Of a stretch of DNA of 64,000 nt, positions 9,788 to 21,865 are shown in pieces. The notes beneath the pieces were generated by a model, which had not been told where the DNA came from, did no database searches, and saw only the letters and a list, made by a program, of their open reading frames with translations. A program made the translations under genes and the position numbers. Source of the DNA: Zygnema cylindricum (taxonomy: Eukaryota > Streptophyta > Zygnematophyceae > Zygnematales > Zygnemataceae); contig JBBHKE010000026.1 of the NCBI GenBank assembly GCA_037447655.1, positions 301,297 through 365,296 of the forward strand, in the 5' to 3' direction. Each line of letters starts with the position of its first letter. The first letter of the stretch is position 1.

Positions 9788-10659
9788 ATGTCAAACTCAG
9801 TTCATAAATTTAAAGGACATGATTTTTACAACTGTAATTTTTTTATCTAGCATCTATTTAGTTTTGAAAAATTGTGGGGCCACGTCAAAGGATATGTCAT
9901 TATTCCAATTTCGCCAGCTAAGGATGATGATGATTTGCGGCCGACCAGCTTGCAGTCATTGCCTGGAGTGAAAAGGACTCCGTCGCCTTGTCTAAACTTA
10001 ATCTATCGTTGGATGGAACAATTGTGAATCTCGTACGAAGCGCCACGACCGCTAACGAAGCGTGGCGACTTTTATGCACCCCGTATGACACGGCCACGTG
10101 GCTGCATCGCTTAGCTCTTCGACGAGAATTTATTCTCGTTCAAAAGGATAAGTCTAAAGATATGTTGTCGTTTATACAAAAAGTACAATCATATGCTAGT
10201 CGTTTAAAGTGTAACAACTATCCTATGAGTCATGAAGATGTCATTAACGTCAATTTGACAGGATTGCTGCCCAATTTTGAGTCTTTTGTTAGTTCGGTTG
10301 ACAAAAATCTTGCGAATGTCACCTTATCTATATTAACAAATCAGTCGTTTATAAAATATTGTAGACCAAATTTAAAAAAACATATGACACCATCTAACGC
10401 CACAACGCTAACTACTTTTGTTTCAAAAAAATCTTCTACAGGTGTTGCACGATGTTGTACTTTTTCCAAATACTGTAAAGAGAAAGACCATCTCATCGAC
10501 ACGTGTCTAGTTCTCGCCCGCAAACGTAAACGTGCACCAGGCGGCGGCGGCGACAATCCTAACAAAAACCATGCCCCAAATCCAAGATCGCCACCCTATA
10601 TGCCAGTTGCGTACAATTCATTTGGACACGCGGCTACACCATTTGCGACCCATTCGTAG
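9788..10659 (+). pseudogene. copia gag remnant
   Basis: The start near 9788 (MSNSVHKFKGHDFYN) fits the usual copia gag opening. It is followed after breaks by the ORF from 9988, with NEAWRLLCTPYDTATWLHRL and SFIQKVQSYASRL matching the gag core (the NEAW-x-x-L and LHRL-type motifs). The nucleocapsid end has a damaged zinc knuckle: the last C-x4-H-x4-C part (CKEKDHLIDTC) is kept but the first cysteine spacing is altered. Stops lie between 9840 and 9990. Confidence 0.8.
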
Positions 10660-10859
10660 GGTCTTTATGGGCCTCCTCCCTTTTGGTACAACTTGTCGCC
10701 TCATTTTAATTTGCGTGAACTATACCTCTGCCACTCCTTTAATCTGACGCAACGAATCCAGACGCGCCTCTTATCAACCTCACCAATTTCGTACCTACTC
10801 CCTTCCCTCCAATGGATTATGGGTATGCTTTCAATGCATCAGATAATAATTATAATTAG

Positions 10860-11174
10860 TTGATAGATTCTGGTGCTTCGCACCACATGTTATGTTCCAA
10901 ATCCATCATGACAAATCTTATAATACTTTTTGCTCCTTTACGTATTTTTCTTGGAAATAATTTTGTCCCAGCGTGGAATATGGTTGGACAGGTGGCCATA
11001 AAGCCGAATATCTCCGAACCACTCATTTTGGGGAGCGTTTATTACGTTCCTAAACTCAAGAAAAATCTCTTCTCTGTGGGTACGGCGCTCAAAAATGGTA
11101 GTTGCCGAGTCATTTCCGAAACCGACTTCCATTTTTTCTCGTCAAACCACATTTCCTTTGGAAAGGGGATTTAA
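10860..11174 (+). pseudogene. copia aspartic protease
   Basis: The catalytic signature appears as IDSGASHHM near the start, and the later part YYVPKLKKNLFSVGTALKNG is the typical end of the copia protease domain. The ORF is open for 104 codons, so this part is comparatively intact. It ends shortly before the integrase region. Confidence 0.85.
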
Positions 11175-11340
11175 TGTGGTAATCTCTATGTTTTACAATA
11201 TTTTAGAGATTTAGCGCATGCAAATGTAGCAAATTCCTCTCCTTCCTCTTTTTTTCACAAATGGCATTTACGATATGGCCATTTAAATAGACAAAGTTTA
11301 GCATCTCTTAGTTAAGGCATTGTTTTAGGCTTAGATTCAT

Positions 11341-11950
11341 TTGATGCAAAAAATCTTGATTTTTGCCATGGATGTATTATTGGCAATGCTTCGATTACCT
11401 TTTCCAAAAAGCTTTTTTGAATCAAATTCTCCTCTTGATTTAATTTACAGTGACGTGTGTGGACCTATGAGGGTACCAAATTTGAGTGGTTTTGTGTATT
11501 TCATTACTTTTATTGATGATTACTCACGATTTCCTCACGTATATCTCATGAAAAATAAGTCCGAGGCTTTTACTCATTTTAAAACCTTGAAGTCCCTTGT
11601 TGAAAATCAATTCTCCTCTCGGATTAAAATGCTAAGAAGTGATAATGGGGGGGAATATATGTCGCATGAATTCTCGGATTTTTTAGCATCATGTGGCATA
11701 ATCCATGAATTGTCGGCCCCACATACTACCTCAACAAAATTGGGATGCTGAAAGAGTTAACCGAACCTTTGCTGATATGGCTCTGTCAATGGTACATTTT
11801 GCCTCCTTGCCTCAATCTTTTTGGGCCGAAGCTTTACTAACGGCTTGTTATGTCTGTAATAGGTCACCCACATCGGCTCTCAAAAACAAAACTCCCTTTG
11901 AGGCATGGCATAAAAAGAAGCCAAATGTTTCTCACTTTCGCATTTTTTGA
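11341..11950 (+). pseudogene. copia integrase core, one frameshift
   Basis: The rve-type core shows its acidic residues: DVCGPM, then RSDNGGEYMS, and after a frame change near 11745 AERVNRTFADMALSM. The frame changes from the 11341-11751 ORF to the 11705-11950 ORF inside the segment that normally reads QQNG-x-AER, so a one-base indel has broken it. The tail (NKTPFEAWHKKKPNVSHFR) is standard for copia integrase. Confidence 0.88.
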
Positions 11951-12810
11951 AGTGAGGCCTACTACAAAAACCATACAAATACTAATGGAAATGGGGTGTA
12001 AAGGCCATAAAAGGTACATTTGTTGGTTACACCCCCCCATTCCAAGGCGTATCGCATATATTGCCTTAAAACGCATCGTATTATTATTTAACGTGACGTG
12101 ATTCTAATGAGGACCCCCTTATTCGCCACCCAGTCACACCTCTAACCGTCGATTTCCCTTCAGAATTATCATCAACTGATTCTCTAATCCCTCCTTTTTC
12201 TCCTCCTAACAATCCAACGGCCACATTGACAGAATCAGAGAACTTTGTTCTTCCAAATTTTGTGAGATTGGGAAATTTGTTGAGCGCGGAACCTGCCGGG
12301 ATATCCGCGCCCATTTTATAGACGCAAATCATTACAAACGACAACTCTTCACATGGTCTCCAATCCGCACCGACAAATCTTGAGCAAATCACCGTTGGCC
12401 CGCCGACCAGCAATGAGGAAAGTACGCCTCAGGACCAAAATTTACGTGCGCCGACCAGCAATGCGAAAAGTACGCTTCGGGACCAGCATTCACTTGCGAC
12501 AAATCAATTACAGTTGTCGTCATTATTACGGGCGGACGGTGGATGGCCAAAATCAACCTATGTTCAAACAAATCTAACGAATTCTTTGGCGCAATCGTTC
12601 GCGCAAACTTTGGGGAATCCACTTGCGGAATCCTCCACGACAAATCCTTTGACCGGTGCTCCTACTCAGCAAACTGTACGGCGCACTACTATTGACCGGT
12701 GCTCCTACTCAGCAAATTGTACGGCGCATTACTCGACCTGTACGTCCTACCTGGAAGGTGACCCAAAACCTTGCTCACGCCAATCTTCCTGATGTTAGAG
12801 ATCCACCACT
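11951..12810 (+). pseudogene. copia integrase C-terminal region and linker, with small tandem duplications
   Basis: The frame is broken but the Pro/Ser/Thr-rich linker between integrase and reverse transcriptase is recognisable. Two internal duplications are visible: about 46 bp around 12392-12490 (core CGCCGACCAGCAATG) and about 45 bp around 12652-12740 (core GACCGGTGCTCCTACTCAGC). The linker runs to DPPL at 12810, where the solo LTR is inserted, and resumes in frame at 14801-14806. Confidence 0.7.
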
Positions 12811-14800
12811 TGTTGTCTTAAAAAGTTAGTTTCGTACGCACGCGACGTTCGCGTGCGTAATTGATTAATGGAATTAATGTGGTGGTACGAATGGAGGATC
12901 GAATGGATTTGTGGATTGGGGGAGTAATTGTAAGATTGAAATTAAAGGGACGTGAGGGACTAACTGAGTGGCGCGGAATGAGTTGAGAAATGGACGGCGG
13001 ATCGTGAAGGGATCCGATTCCAAATATTTGAAATGTTGAAAAAGTATGCCGCCTGTACGAAACATAATGCTGTACAAAACATAATGCTGCGGCAGGCGCA
13101 TTTATGGAAAAAGGACGTCGCAGGTACGGAGAAGTCTTATCTGGCAAGTGGACGTGAAATATGTCAACGGCATTTTATGGCAAATGACGCGGTTTAGGAT
13201 TTGGGAGGCACAAGATCATTTCGGCAAGTGGTTTGTGTTACACTTGGAGGGCGGACGGCGCCCGCCGATATTTTTGAAGGTTCACAATATTTTAAGGGCA
13301 TGATATCGAGGGGACCGTACGTGTATGATGTCGGTTCGCTCCGTGGACTTATCACCAAGTGACAAAGCGAACTATCGCTTAGTACGCGGATTTTACGGAG
13401 GAGTCGGTGCAAATATTTGGTTGAATAATGATCTGTCTTTTTGTTAATTAGTTATTAGTGTAGATTTACTCATTCTGATATATCTCGAAGTATTCGGGTA
13501 TACTAACATTAATAGAGGTAGCTGGTAGATAACGTACCACTGGTATGCCTCCGGACATTCAATAGTGAGCTCTAGTGTATATCTGTAGGACTTAGGGTAT
13601 GTCCCCATGTGCATAAGTAAGGGTTTTTTTCTGTCGTTTTCCTATAAAACTTAGCGCCGTACTGCCTAAGTTGCAACCGTACGAAGGAATAAATTTGCAG
13701 AGTACAATTCGCATCATCCTCGAATCTAAGATGTATGCAAATTTGTCGTCTTGTGTTTTTCGACCCACTTCCACGACAAAAAACGTCATCTTCAACCTTA
13801 CGTTTAAAACACATGCGCAATGTGTTTTGAAACTAGATATTTTCGATAAACAAATACGAACATATATTCGCACGTGCCGTAGTTTTTGAAAATATGCATA
13901 CGATTTCCAAGGACAAAGAAAAGTATAGTTTGCGTTCGAATACGACGAAGAGAATTACACAATTTGTTTGGTTTTGTCAGTTTTCGTCCAGTACGGATTT
14001 CTTTTTTACAGGGGTCTTCAAATTCCAATGCCATTTCACGTCGACCAGATAGGAGACGCAAAGGCAAACCGCCTCGTCTTCAACCGTGAAACTGCACAGG
14101 CTGGAAGGCGGTACGTCTACAATGTCACGGTAAGACATGCAACGTCACAAGCAATTCCAAAAAATAACGTGCGACCACAGATTGTAGACGTTGACAACCG
14201 TCACAAGTATTGTCGACGTATACAATCGTCACAAGCGTAAGTTACGATTCGTCCTTACAAACATAGGGACACTTGAAAACCAGGCCAGGCGTATCCGCGC
14301 AAAATACAAAGTAAGTTCGCTAAGTTACAAGTACATGGGGACATACCCTTAATCATTTTTGGTCTAAAGAACTTTCTGTACCAAATCTGTTTATGGTCAT
14401 TTTTGGTAATTTTATCTGAGAATTGTTCTTAGATATATTGGCAGAATTATCTAAAAATTTGCACGTGTGTTCCTCCCTATATATTTTATATTGTCCAGAT
14501 TTTCAGGCTTAATGTGTGCCTGATCTATTTCTACGTCACAGTGAAGTTGTTCAAATTTATCAAAGTTATGGCATATTGTTTTTTCTGCAACTTTGACTGA
14601 AAGATGTGATAATTCTATTTTGTAATTTTATATGAAAATTTGTGAGAATACTTAATGACTTAAAATATAATTGTTTATGTAGTTTCAGCCTGTTTTGTTA
14701 TTTTTATAGAATTCTGTTTGGATTCAGTGTAGGCTATTTTTGGGGTAGTCTATGGTGCTTCCAAGTATAAACCCATGGCTGAAAATGGCTATGGACAATA
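12811..14800. mobile_element. solo LTR inserted in the copia element (TSD CCACT)
   Basis: The insert starts TGTTGTCTTAAAAAG and ends CTATGGACAATA. It is flanked by the 5-bp duplication CCACT at 12806-12810 and 14801-14805. Removing it restores the copia polyprotein in frame (DPPL continuing into TLKSYLKCPDAHKWY). It is homologous to 27246-28340 apart from an internal 754-bp MITE and small indels. No retroviral domains lie inside, so it is a solo LTR left by LTR-LTR recombination. Confidence 0.92.
13595..14348. mobile_element. Harbinger-like MITE inside the solo LTR (TSD TTA)
   Basis: The ends are perfect 16-bp inverted repeats, GGGTATGTCCCCATGT at 13595-13610 and its complement at 14333-14348, flanked by TTA at 13592-13594 and 14349-14351. 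The related solo LTR at 27246-28340 has the uninterrupted site (GTAGGACTTA, then sequence like that after 14351), so the insertion and the 3-bp target duplication are directly demonstrated. 754 bp, no transposase. Confidence 0.93.
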
Positions 14801-15640
14801 CCACTCACATTAAAATCTTATCTAAAGTGTCCAGATGCACACAAGTGGTATTTGGCAGCCAATGAGGAATATCAAGCTCTAATGACGAATCAGACTTGGA
14901 CGCTTTGCAAGCTGCCACCTAATCGACGTGCCATTAGTTCCAAATGGGTTTTTATAGTTAAAAAAATTGTAAATAGATTTGTTGAACGCTACAAGGCACG
15001 TCTCGTGGTGAATGGGCAATCGTAGACAGAAAGGATTTATTACAACGAGACTTTCGCAACTGTTGCGAAATTTGAATCTATTTGTAAAATTTTCTCCTTG
15101 GCGGCGATCCACGATTGGGAGCTTCAACAACTTGACTTCAAAACTTTCTTTTTGCACGGAAAACTTAGGAGGACATTTGCATGGAACAGACTCCTCGATA
15201 CATTGTAGATGGACAAGAAACTTTAGTTTGTCGCTTGAATTAATCCATTTACGGTCTGAAACAGGCGCCACGTATGTGGCATAAAACGCTTGTCTCTACT
15301 TTATTAAAAGATGAGATTAAAGGAATTAGCGCAGATCCTAGTATTTACATTAAAGGTACAGGTGACGGTTAGGTAACCATTATAATTTACGTTGATGATT
15401 TAATTTTGGTTAGTCCTAGTAAAAAGAAAATTAACAAGGTCAAAGTCATGCTAGCTTCTCATTGGCTAATGATTGATTTGGATGACCTTGATTATTGTTC
15501 GAGAGAAAATTGAGAATAAAATCATATGTTTGGAACATAGACCGGATGGAGAGATGGTAGCAGATATGATGACCAAACCAGTGCCTGTTCCCAAATTCGG
15601 TTTTTGTAGGAAGAAGTGTGAACTGAAGCAAAAGATAGAT
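14801..15640 (+). pseudogene. copia reverse transcriptase and truncated RNase H
   Basis: Recognisable reverse transcriptase blocks are NQTWTLCKLPPNRRAISSKW, the LDFKTFFLHG block, SIYGLKQAPRMWH and the catalytic IIYVDDLILV near 15385-15415. Stops and frame changes interrupt it. Directly after the YVDD region the frame jumps to the C-terminal end of RNase H (EMVADMMTKPVPVPKF, about 15550-15600), so almost all of RNase H is deleted. Confidence 0.88.
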
Positions 15641-15656
15641 TATAAAATAAGGGCAG

Positions 15657-16684
15657 TGTTGAAAAAGGTATTTTCTATTTTTAATTATAAAATAAGGGCA
15701 GTGTTGAAAAAGGTATTTTCTATTTTTAATATTTTGTCTGTCTATGAAGGTTCTGAAGTCGTCACACTTGTTGTAGTCATTGAGGACTTAAAGACGGTCA
15801 TGGCTGCCTTAGGCAGTAAAGAAGATTGACTTACGTAGGAGGAGGCACAGCTTTTAGCAAAACTTAGGCAACCAGACCAGGATTTAATCTAGGTCCTACA
15901 ATATGACCACGGTACAATGTACCCGTCCCCATTATCCATTAAGTCTTGATAAAGCGTTAAGTACATAGGGTGTGAGTATTTTATAAAGATGTACCTTTTT
16001 ACATACTTTATTTAACGAATCACAAAAACAACGGCACACACGAAACGACATTATATTTGAATGGACACGTTTGATTGCAGAGTTCAGATCAGACGGCTCA
16101 TAGTAGAGTGGACGCACCATAGTGGTCATTTGGCGGTTTGTGAGCTAATGTCGGCAGATGACACGTGGCAAGCCATGAGTGGACAGCGAATATAACGGGA
16201 AGAGCGACCATGGCTTAGAAAGTGAAAGGCGTCAACAAGACGGCCATACTGTACCATGGCCTTACATAAAGTACCGCGACAGCTTTACCTCTTGTACTTT
16301 ACAGTTTTGTGATTAGTTGAGTACAATTGTAGTAGAGGGTTTAGAGAGGGAATTAAGATTTAGACATTTTGAAGGCAGCTCTCTTTGAGAGACCTTTTGT
16401 ATTTATAGGCTATCTTTGGCCTCCATAACTTATTGCTCAGGGGAGCAAATGCAAGAATTATTTTTGCGTTTGATTGAAAGAAGTCGAGCCTTGACCCGCG
16501 CCTAACTTAAGGGAGTTGGGCCTTTACAAGGGTGAAGTTGGTTAGAACTCTGGTTTGACGGTGTGTCTTTTATTTAATCTGAATTTCATAGGGGCAAATA
16601 TTATCATATAGGCTTCATATAAGCTAAACATTCTGTGGGGTGATTGAGGTCACAAAATTACAAGATGTTTAGGGTATTATAACA
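15657..16684 (+). mobile_element. 3' LTR of the plus-strand copia element
   Basis: It follows the purine tract AAAATAAGGGCAG and begins TGTTGAAAAAGG; the probable end is GGGTATTATAACA at 16684. The first 45 bp including the purine tract are duplicated in tandem (boundary words at 15657 and 15702). Its reverse complement is collinear with 1680-2183. Confidence 0.75.
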
Positions 16685-17374
16685 TAGCAAAGTTATGCTA
16701 CCTTGTAACGTCATTAATACGCAAACTTTTCGCTATGGATTTCCGATATCTTTTTTTTTCTTTAATCATTCGATATGCCATGAAACTATGACCAAAAATA
16801 TTGAAAAAAAAGAAAAAAATATATCTTTCATTTGATACTATTATTGTTCCATTTCATTTAGAGAAGAGAGAAAGATGTGAGGTTGTTGAGTGAAAAGAGA
16901 GGGAGAGACGAGGACGACATAAACTTTTGCAGAGGACCTGCAGAGGACCCATGAATAAAAGTAAAGGACTAAGACCCTAACAAATTTTTTTATGTACATG
17001 CTTGTCATTTTCGTATAGACATGCGGGTGAGGAGCATGGCATAAAATAGTGTGTACTTTCTCCGGTGCCTAAAAAATTGAAAATGTTTGACGCTTGCAAT
17101 CTGGGTTTTCTATTCGTCAATAGAGTATTATTTAAATTTAAATCACGCCTCAATTTCATTCCAAGACAAGTGTGAAGATGAGCTGGCGTGACGTGTGACT
17201 AGGTCGCGATGATAATAACGCCAAATTGACCTTCCTTGTAAGTTCCAAGATGATGCAAAATGTAATTTGGTTTTGCCCATTTTTCGAATGGCGTAATATT
17301 TTCTCGTTCCTAGAACCATTTTCTATAAAAAAGATGGATAAAAACCCTTACTTGAACACATGGGCACACACCGT
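16685..17374. other. non-coding DNA with a MITE-related end
   Basis: 16685-17160 has no feature I can support. The sequence ending at 17374, read on the minus strand, starts GGTGTGTGCCCATGTGTTCA, then AAGTAAGGGTTTTT, and is clearly related to the left end of the MITE at 13595. It abuts the broken copia RNase H, so a MITE of the same family probably inserted there and lost its other end. Confidence 0.5.
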
Positions 17375-17399
17375 AACATTGTCTCTCATGTGCTTTGCT

Positions 17400-18247
17400 A
17401 TAAAGTGATGTTTTGGGTTTGTTACAATTGGAATTGCAACTTTATTATCACAAAATATTTTTTGCACCCCATTTTAATAAGCCCAAGTTTTTTAAGCAAT
17501 GATTTCACCCACATCAATTCTTTCATAGTTGAACAAAAGGCCATATACTCAGCCTCTATGGTGGACTGAGCAATCACCTTTTATTGCTTGCTGCTCTAAC
17601 AGCAAGCCTGTTCTTAATATACAACACATACCCTGAAGTATATATCTTCATCAGAGCATCTCAATAACTAACGTCTATCCAAGTGGTAATGTCAATATTA
17701 TTTCCTCCTAAATGTAACCACAGATCTCTCGTTCCTATCAAGTACCAGATGACTGTCTTGGCCGCTTCCCAATCTTTCTTCTTATGATCATTCTGACTCC
17801 TAGTTAATATTCGTACAACTGCTGCTATACCAAGACGGGTAAAGTTCATAAAATAGATTAAACTACCGAAAACATGTGTGTATGGAATATTTTGCATAAA
17901 CTTTCTTTCCTTAGGTCATAATTTATCATCTAAGACCACAACTCCCCCTTTTGAGCTCCCCCCAATTCCCTTTTTTAAATTCATTGTAGTCGTAGAACAA
18001 TTTTCCTTAACTATTTGAAATTTTTCAAGCATGTTTCCGATTGCTTTCTTTTGAGTTAGTCTAATTATTTTCTTCTCTCTATCGCTCTATATTTGGATTT
18101 TTAAAATATATTTTGCTTCCCCTAAGTATTTCATTTGAAATCTACCCTTTAGATCCCTTTTTTGTCTATTAATTTTCTCCATTAAATTACTCAAAACAAA
18201 CAAATCATCAACATACATGGAAATGAAAATTATACCTTCCTTGTCCT
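17400..18247 (-). pseudogene. copia reverse transcriptase 3' part and RNase H
   Basis: Downstream of the nested insert the frame continues IIFISMYVDDLFVLSN (catalytic YVDD, near 18200), then the MKYLGEAKYILK block. The ORF at 17661-17897 carries the PYTHVFGSLIYFM and DWEAAKTVIWYLIGTRD blocks. The end of RNase H is visible as STIEAEYMAFCSTMKELMWV near 17510-17575. The protein is broken by stops and ends at the MITE-like border near 17374. Confidence 0.85.
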
Positions 18248-18883
18248 TGTTGATTTTGGATGATCTCGGCCGATATTATGTACGGAAATCGGATCCTCGA
18301 TATTGTACGGACGGTAGGATCGAATCATACTGAATCGAGGGACAATTCCACGACATACATTTTTTGGCGAAAATAATGACGCATCTTTGGGCGCGGCCAT
18401 TGACGAGTGACATTGCATATTTTTGGCGTGTAGTTATTGAACCACACGGGTGCACATTCATTATTGGATAGGAGTGCACACATGTACAAATAGTGATTAT
18501 TTCACAAAAAAAGATCTATCTCTCTCACACACCACATCAGAGGATAACAAATTGTTTAGATAATGATGTTTAGTATTTTTCACATAGAAAAACATTCTAC
18601 AAAGAGATCACAAAGATCATAGAGATCATAAAGATTAGAGGAATAGTCATAATAGGAGAAATCTATCTTTTAGTAGAGGAATGTCCCTAAGACAAGTGTA
18701 ATTTCTATTTCTATAAATCCTTTTAAAGCTGCCTTAAACTTGCCTCATCTATTCTTTACATCTATTACTTCTCCCAACTCTAAACCCTTGTGAGGCACAT
18801 AACGTCATCCCTTTTAGTGTATGTTCCAGGTTTATATACCCTTACTCTCGGCCAAGGGCTAGGGTTAGCGCCTAAAACTAATA
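18248..18883 (+). repeat. left LTR of the nested element
   Basis: Begins TGTTGATTTTGG and ends CCTAAAACTAATA. Pairs over its full 636 bp with 23336-23971. It contains the conserved block GACGCATCTTTGGGCG and, later, CTATAAATCC, which could be a TATA-type signal. Confidence 0.9.
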
Positions 18884-18912
18884 GGTTATCAGCCCACTTC
18901 GAGTGGTGCCCC

Positions 18913-19144
18913 ATGAGTCTTCAAAAGGTCTCTAGAGTAGAGGAGTCGAGGGCACGCGAATCCAAGCTGTGAGTCTACAGCGACGTCACCATTGATACCT
19001 ATAGAAATGCAAAGGTAGAAAACAATGAGTTTAGTCTTCAAAAGGTCTTTAGAGTAGAGGAGTCGAGGGCACGCGAATCCAAGCTGTGAGTCTACAACTA
19101 CGTCACCATCGATACCAATAGAACTGCAAAGGTCGAAAACGATG
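18913..19144 (+). repeat. tandem duplication of about 115 bp in the leader
   Basis: The stretch TCTTCAAAAGGTCTCTAGAG through GCAAAGGTAGAAAAC is repeated directly from about 19032 to 19144 with a few changes. It lies between the primer-site-like sequence and the first ORF of the nested element. Confidence 0.85.
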
Positions 19145-19790
19145 AGCAATCATAGTGGTTTCATCGGAAACCAAACCCGAAGGGAAAAGGCCAAACATAT
19201 TGTCTTGAGAAGGATCATGAGAGACCATGTCAAAGATGCGACAAGGTCAACTTCGATAAAGGAGATATCAAAGACAGCAGCAAAGAGTTCTAGAAGTGCG
19301 AGAGACGACCACAACACTCACTCAAGAAGTGGGAAAGACGACCACAACTTAGTCAAAAGCATAAAAGAGCAAATCACACTTACATGGTCTAAGAGGACCA
19401 AGCTAACCACGAATATCCTTCAAACATCCTATCAAGATGGAACATCCATTGAAGTATACATCACTGTTTTTTTCACTATATTAGACAAAGCAGAAAAAGT
19501 ACGCCTAAAGTTCTCAGTGGCCACGCAGATCTGCTAGCTAATCATTTCACAACTAAAAGAATTTTTAGATGTCCTCAATTGGTTGGAGGAGCGAAATTTG
19601 GAAAAGTGGGAGTGGAGCGAAGTGGTGGAGGTGCTGCTGGAAATTGAATCCAATACCAAAAACGTGTCCGAAGTCGACACAAACTCTGATGGCTCTTACA
19701 ATTCACGTGCAAGTGGAACAAAAGGAGAAGACATGGTCAGTCTGTCACATTCAGGTGACAATGACAGAAGGAGGAGGCAAAAACCGAATA
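19142..19790 (+). CDS. gag-like ORFs of the nested element (hypothetical)
   Basis: An ORF of 131 codons from 19142 is rich in Lys, Arg and Ser, then shows TSYQDGTSIEVYITVFFTIL and DKAEKVRLKFSVATQIC. After a stop it can be followed into FLDVLNWLEERNLEKWEWSE and an acidic stretch. A basic N-terminus followed by a helical region with W and long aliphatic spacing is compatible with a retrotransposon gag, but I see no zinc knuckle and do not recognise the family. It is broken by at least one stop. Confidence 0.35.
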
Positions 19791-20959
19791 CAAGGAGGAG
19801 TCTAACTTCATGCAGGCACAAAGCTTACACACACACATAGGAGATAGCGAAGGATTCAAGCAAGCCGTGTAGGGCAAATCCAAACCAAAACTGGAACCTA
19901 CAACAATGGGAGGCAGTTGCGACGGAAACGCCACAAAACAGATCACGATAGATTCTAAAGGGATGGCTTACCAAACAATGGGTGCAGGAACTCGCCAAGG
20001 AGTAGCAAAAGGATAGAAGATCGTCCACGGCACCAAGGCCACAACGAAGTACACCTCTAATAGAGTCAAACGGGTATAGTCGAGAAATCTGCTGAACAAC
20101 AGCAGAATAATTAGCACCGAACAGATATTGATGGACGACAACCCAAGGCATTCATTTCAAAGCAAAATTGGAACAGCAAACACTCAGCCATTAAATAAGC
20201 CATTAAAAAAAGAGCAGAGAAGCAAATTTCATGCTTAGATCTAACCAACTGTAGGTACATCAAAACACTGTAGGAGATCAGAAAAGTTGGAGGGGCATGG
20301 AAAGAGGAGAGACTGGGAGACACTCATATAGGAATAGCCGAGTGATCAGCAACGCGCAGATCCACCGATTCCGAAGTCGCAAACCGATCTGATCTCTTAA
20401 ACTCCACCTCCACATTCATATTCTAGCGAGGAATTAAGACTCACGAGCGGATCCGAACTTAACAACTTGTGAAAAGAAAGGTCAAGCCAAAGTAAGCAAA
20501 AGACCAACGAGGGAACACAAAAATTCAAAACAGACTTTGGACTGATCGACATTAGGGGCAAAGTTGGCAGATGTTGGTATAGAGTTAGATCCCAAACCAA
20601 AGATTGCAAGGAGACCCTCACAGGCAAAAGCGTGGAAACTTACCAATTTGTTGGTAGCGAAGTTCGCGAAAGTGTGGGGAGCCTGGAAATTAGATGCATT
20701 TAAAAGGCCACAGTAATCGGTCAAGCAGTCATTAAAAAGAATTGGATAGACCACGGAAGATCTATTGATCTGCAAATCAAAATCTGACAAGGTTAGAAAA
20801 CATATGTAGCTAATAAGGTAAAGAATGGGAGCACATGGAGGGGCAAAGAGGGAAGAAGGGAGGATAGGGTGCAATTATTAGTATTACAAGGCTAAATATC
20901 CACACGTGTAGCAAGCACGACAAATCTAGCAGACCTAGATGCTAAAAGAATCATAGGCA

Positions 20960-21865
20960 AATATGGGAGCAGAAAAAAAAAGAGCAATGGGGACAACGAA
21001 GTCAAATCCTTACAAAAGATGGGATTCTGAAGGAACGCTCCACGGATCGAGTACCATCCTCACCAAACACAATTTTCAAGCCCACATCACCACTCGCCAT
21101 CACAAACCCCATAGGCGAAGAGGACCCGAGAGTCGAAAAAGACGAATATCCTGCAAAACCATACAGAGAAATGTTAGAATTTCCTAAGATAGTAATTAAG
21201 ATACAATTGGGAGAAGTGTTAAAGCTTACTTAAATTGAAACTATCACAAAGGCATTCAGATTTGAGGCTAACACACAAAGATGTAGATCAAAATCGCCAA
21301 AAGTAAGAGAAAATATGAATTAAATTCAAATGTTGACCGCTCAATGACTATCAAACATAGACAGTCGAGTGGGGCAAAGGAGGGGACAGATGAGAACTCA
21401 CCATCGAAGAAATCGAGCGAGGAGGAACCAAGATGCGAGTCGAACGCCGGAGCACTCACATTGTCGGTTGAGACCTCCAGCAAGGAAGACATCGCACGTT
21501 TTCAAGCTAGTGCAAATGCACGGAAATCTGTAAACAAAAGAGGAGAAAATGAGGAGTTAGAAATTGTCATTAGATAAGCTAGAGGAGAGAAAACATTTGC
21601 AAGAAAGAAAGGAACTTTAGCAAAAAGAACACCACCAATACTGCAAAAAATGACATTGACACTCAGAACTCTTCTAGGCATCTCTGGAGAAAAAGAATGC
21701 CAGCAGAAATTGGACAATTTCACTGGAACTCACCAAGAGGGAGCTGAGAATTCGGCAAAAGTGGGAGTGCACAAAGAGCGGAACCCACAGGTCGAGTCTA
21801 ATCCATCAAAGAAAGCGGCCAAATATTTCGAGGAAGACAACATGTCAGAAAACTCAGACTAAGGT
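20960..21865 (+). CDS. charged ORFs of unknown function in the nested element
   Basis: Three short plus-strand ORFs (20963-21187, 21344-21577, 21650-21862) are strongly charged (Lys/Glu/Ser/Asn-rich) and contain no motif I can name. They may be parts of one decayed gag-like or accessory reading frame. The 21865-22690 stretch after them holds nothing I can support, and 22690-22900 has two loose copies of a CACATTCGAGCGAC-type block. Confidence 0.2.

Larger units (their letters stand above)
9788..16684 (+). mobile_element. Ty1/copia retrotransposon, decayed, with nested insertions
   Basis: Domains appear in copia order on the plus strand: gag (9788-10659), aspartic protease (10860-11174), integrase (11341-12810), reverse transcriptase (14801-15475), the last part of RNase H (15485-15640), a purine-rich stretch (AAAATAAGGGCAG) and a 3' LTR (15657-16684). 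It is inactive: stops and frameshifts interrupt it, most of RNase H is deleted, no matching 5' LTR is seen, and a solo LTR carrying a MITE sits between integrase and reverse transcriptase. Confidence 0.9.

Noticed and set aside
20482-20874. 130-codon minus-strand ORF with hydrophobic stretches
   Set aside because: Lies inside the nested LTR element against its direction; no motif, and the other strand is also partly open.
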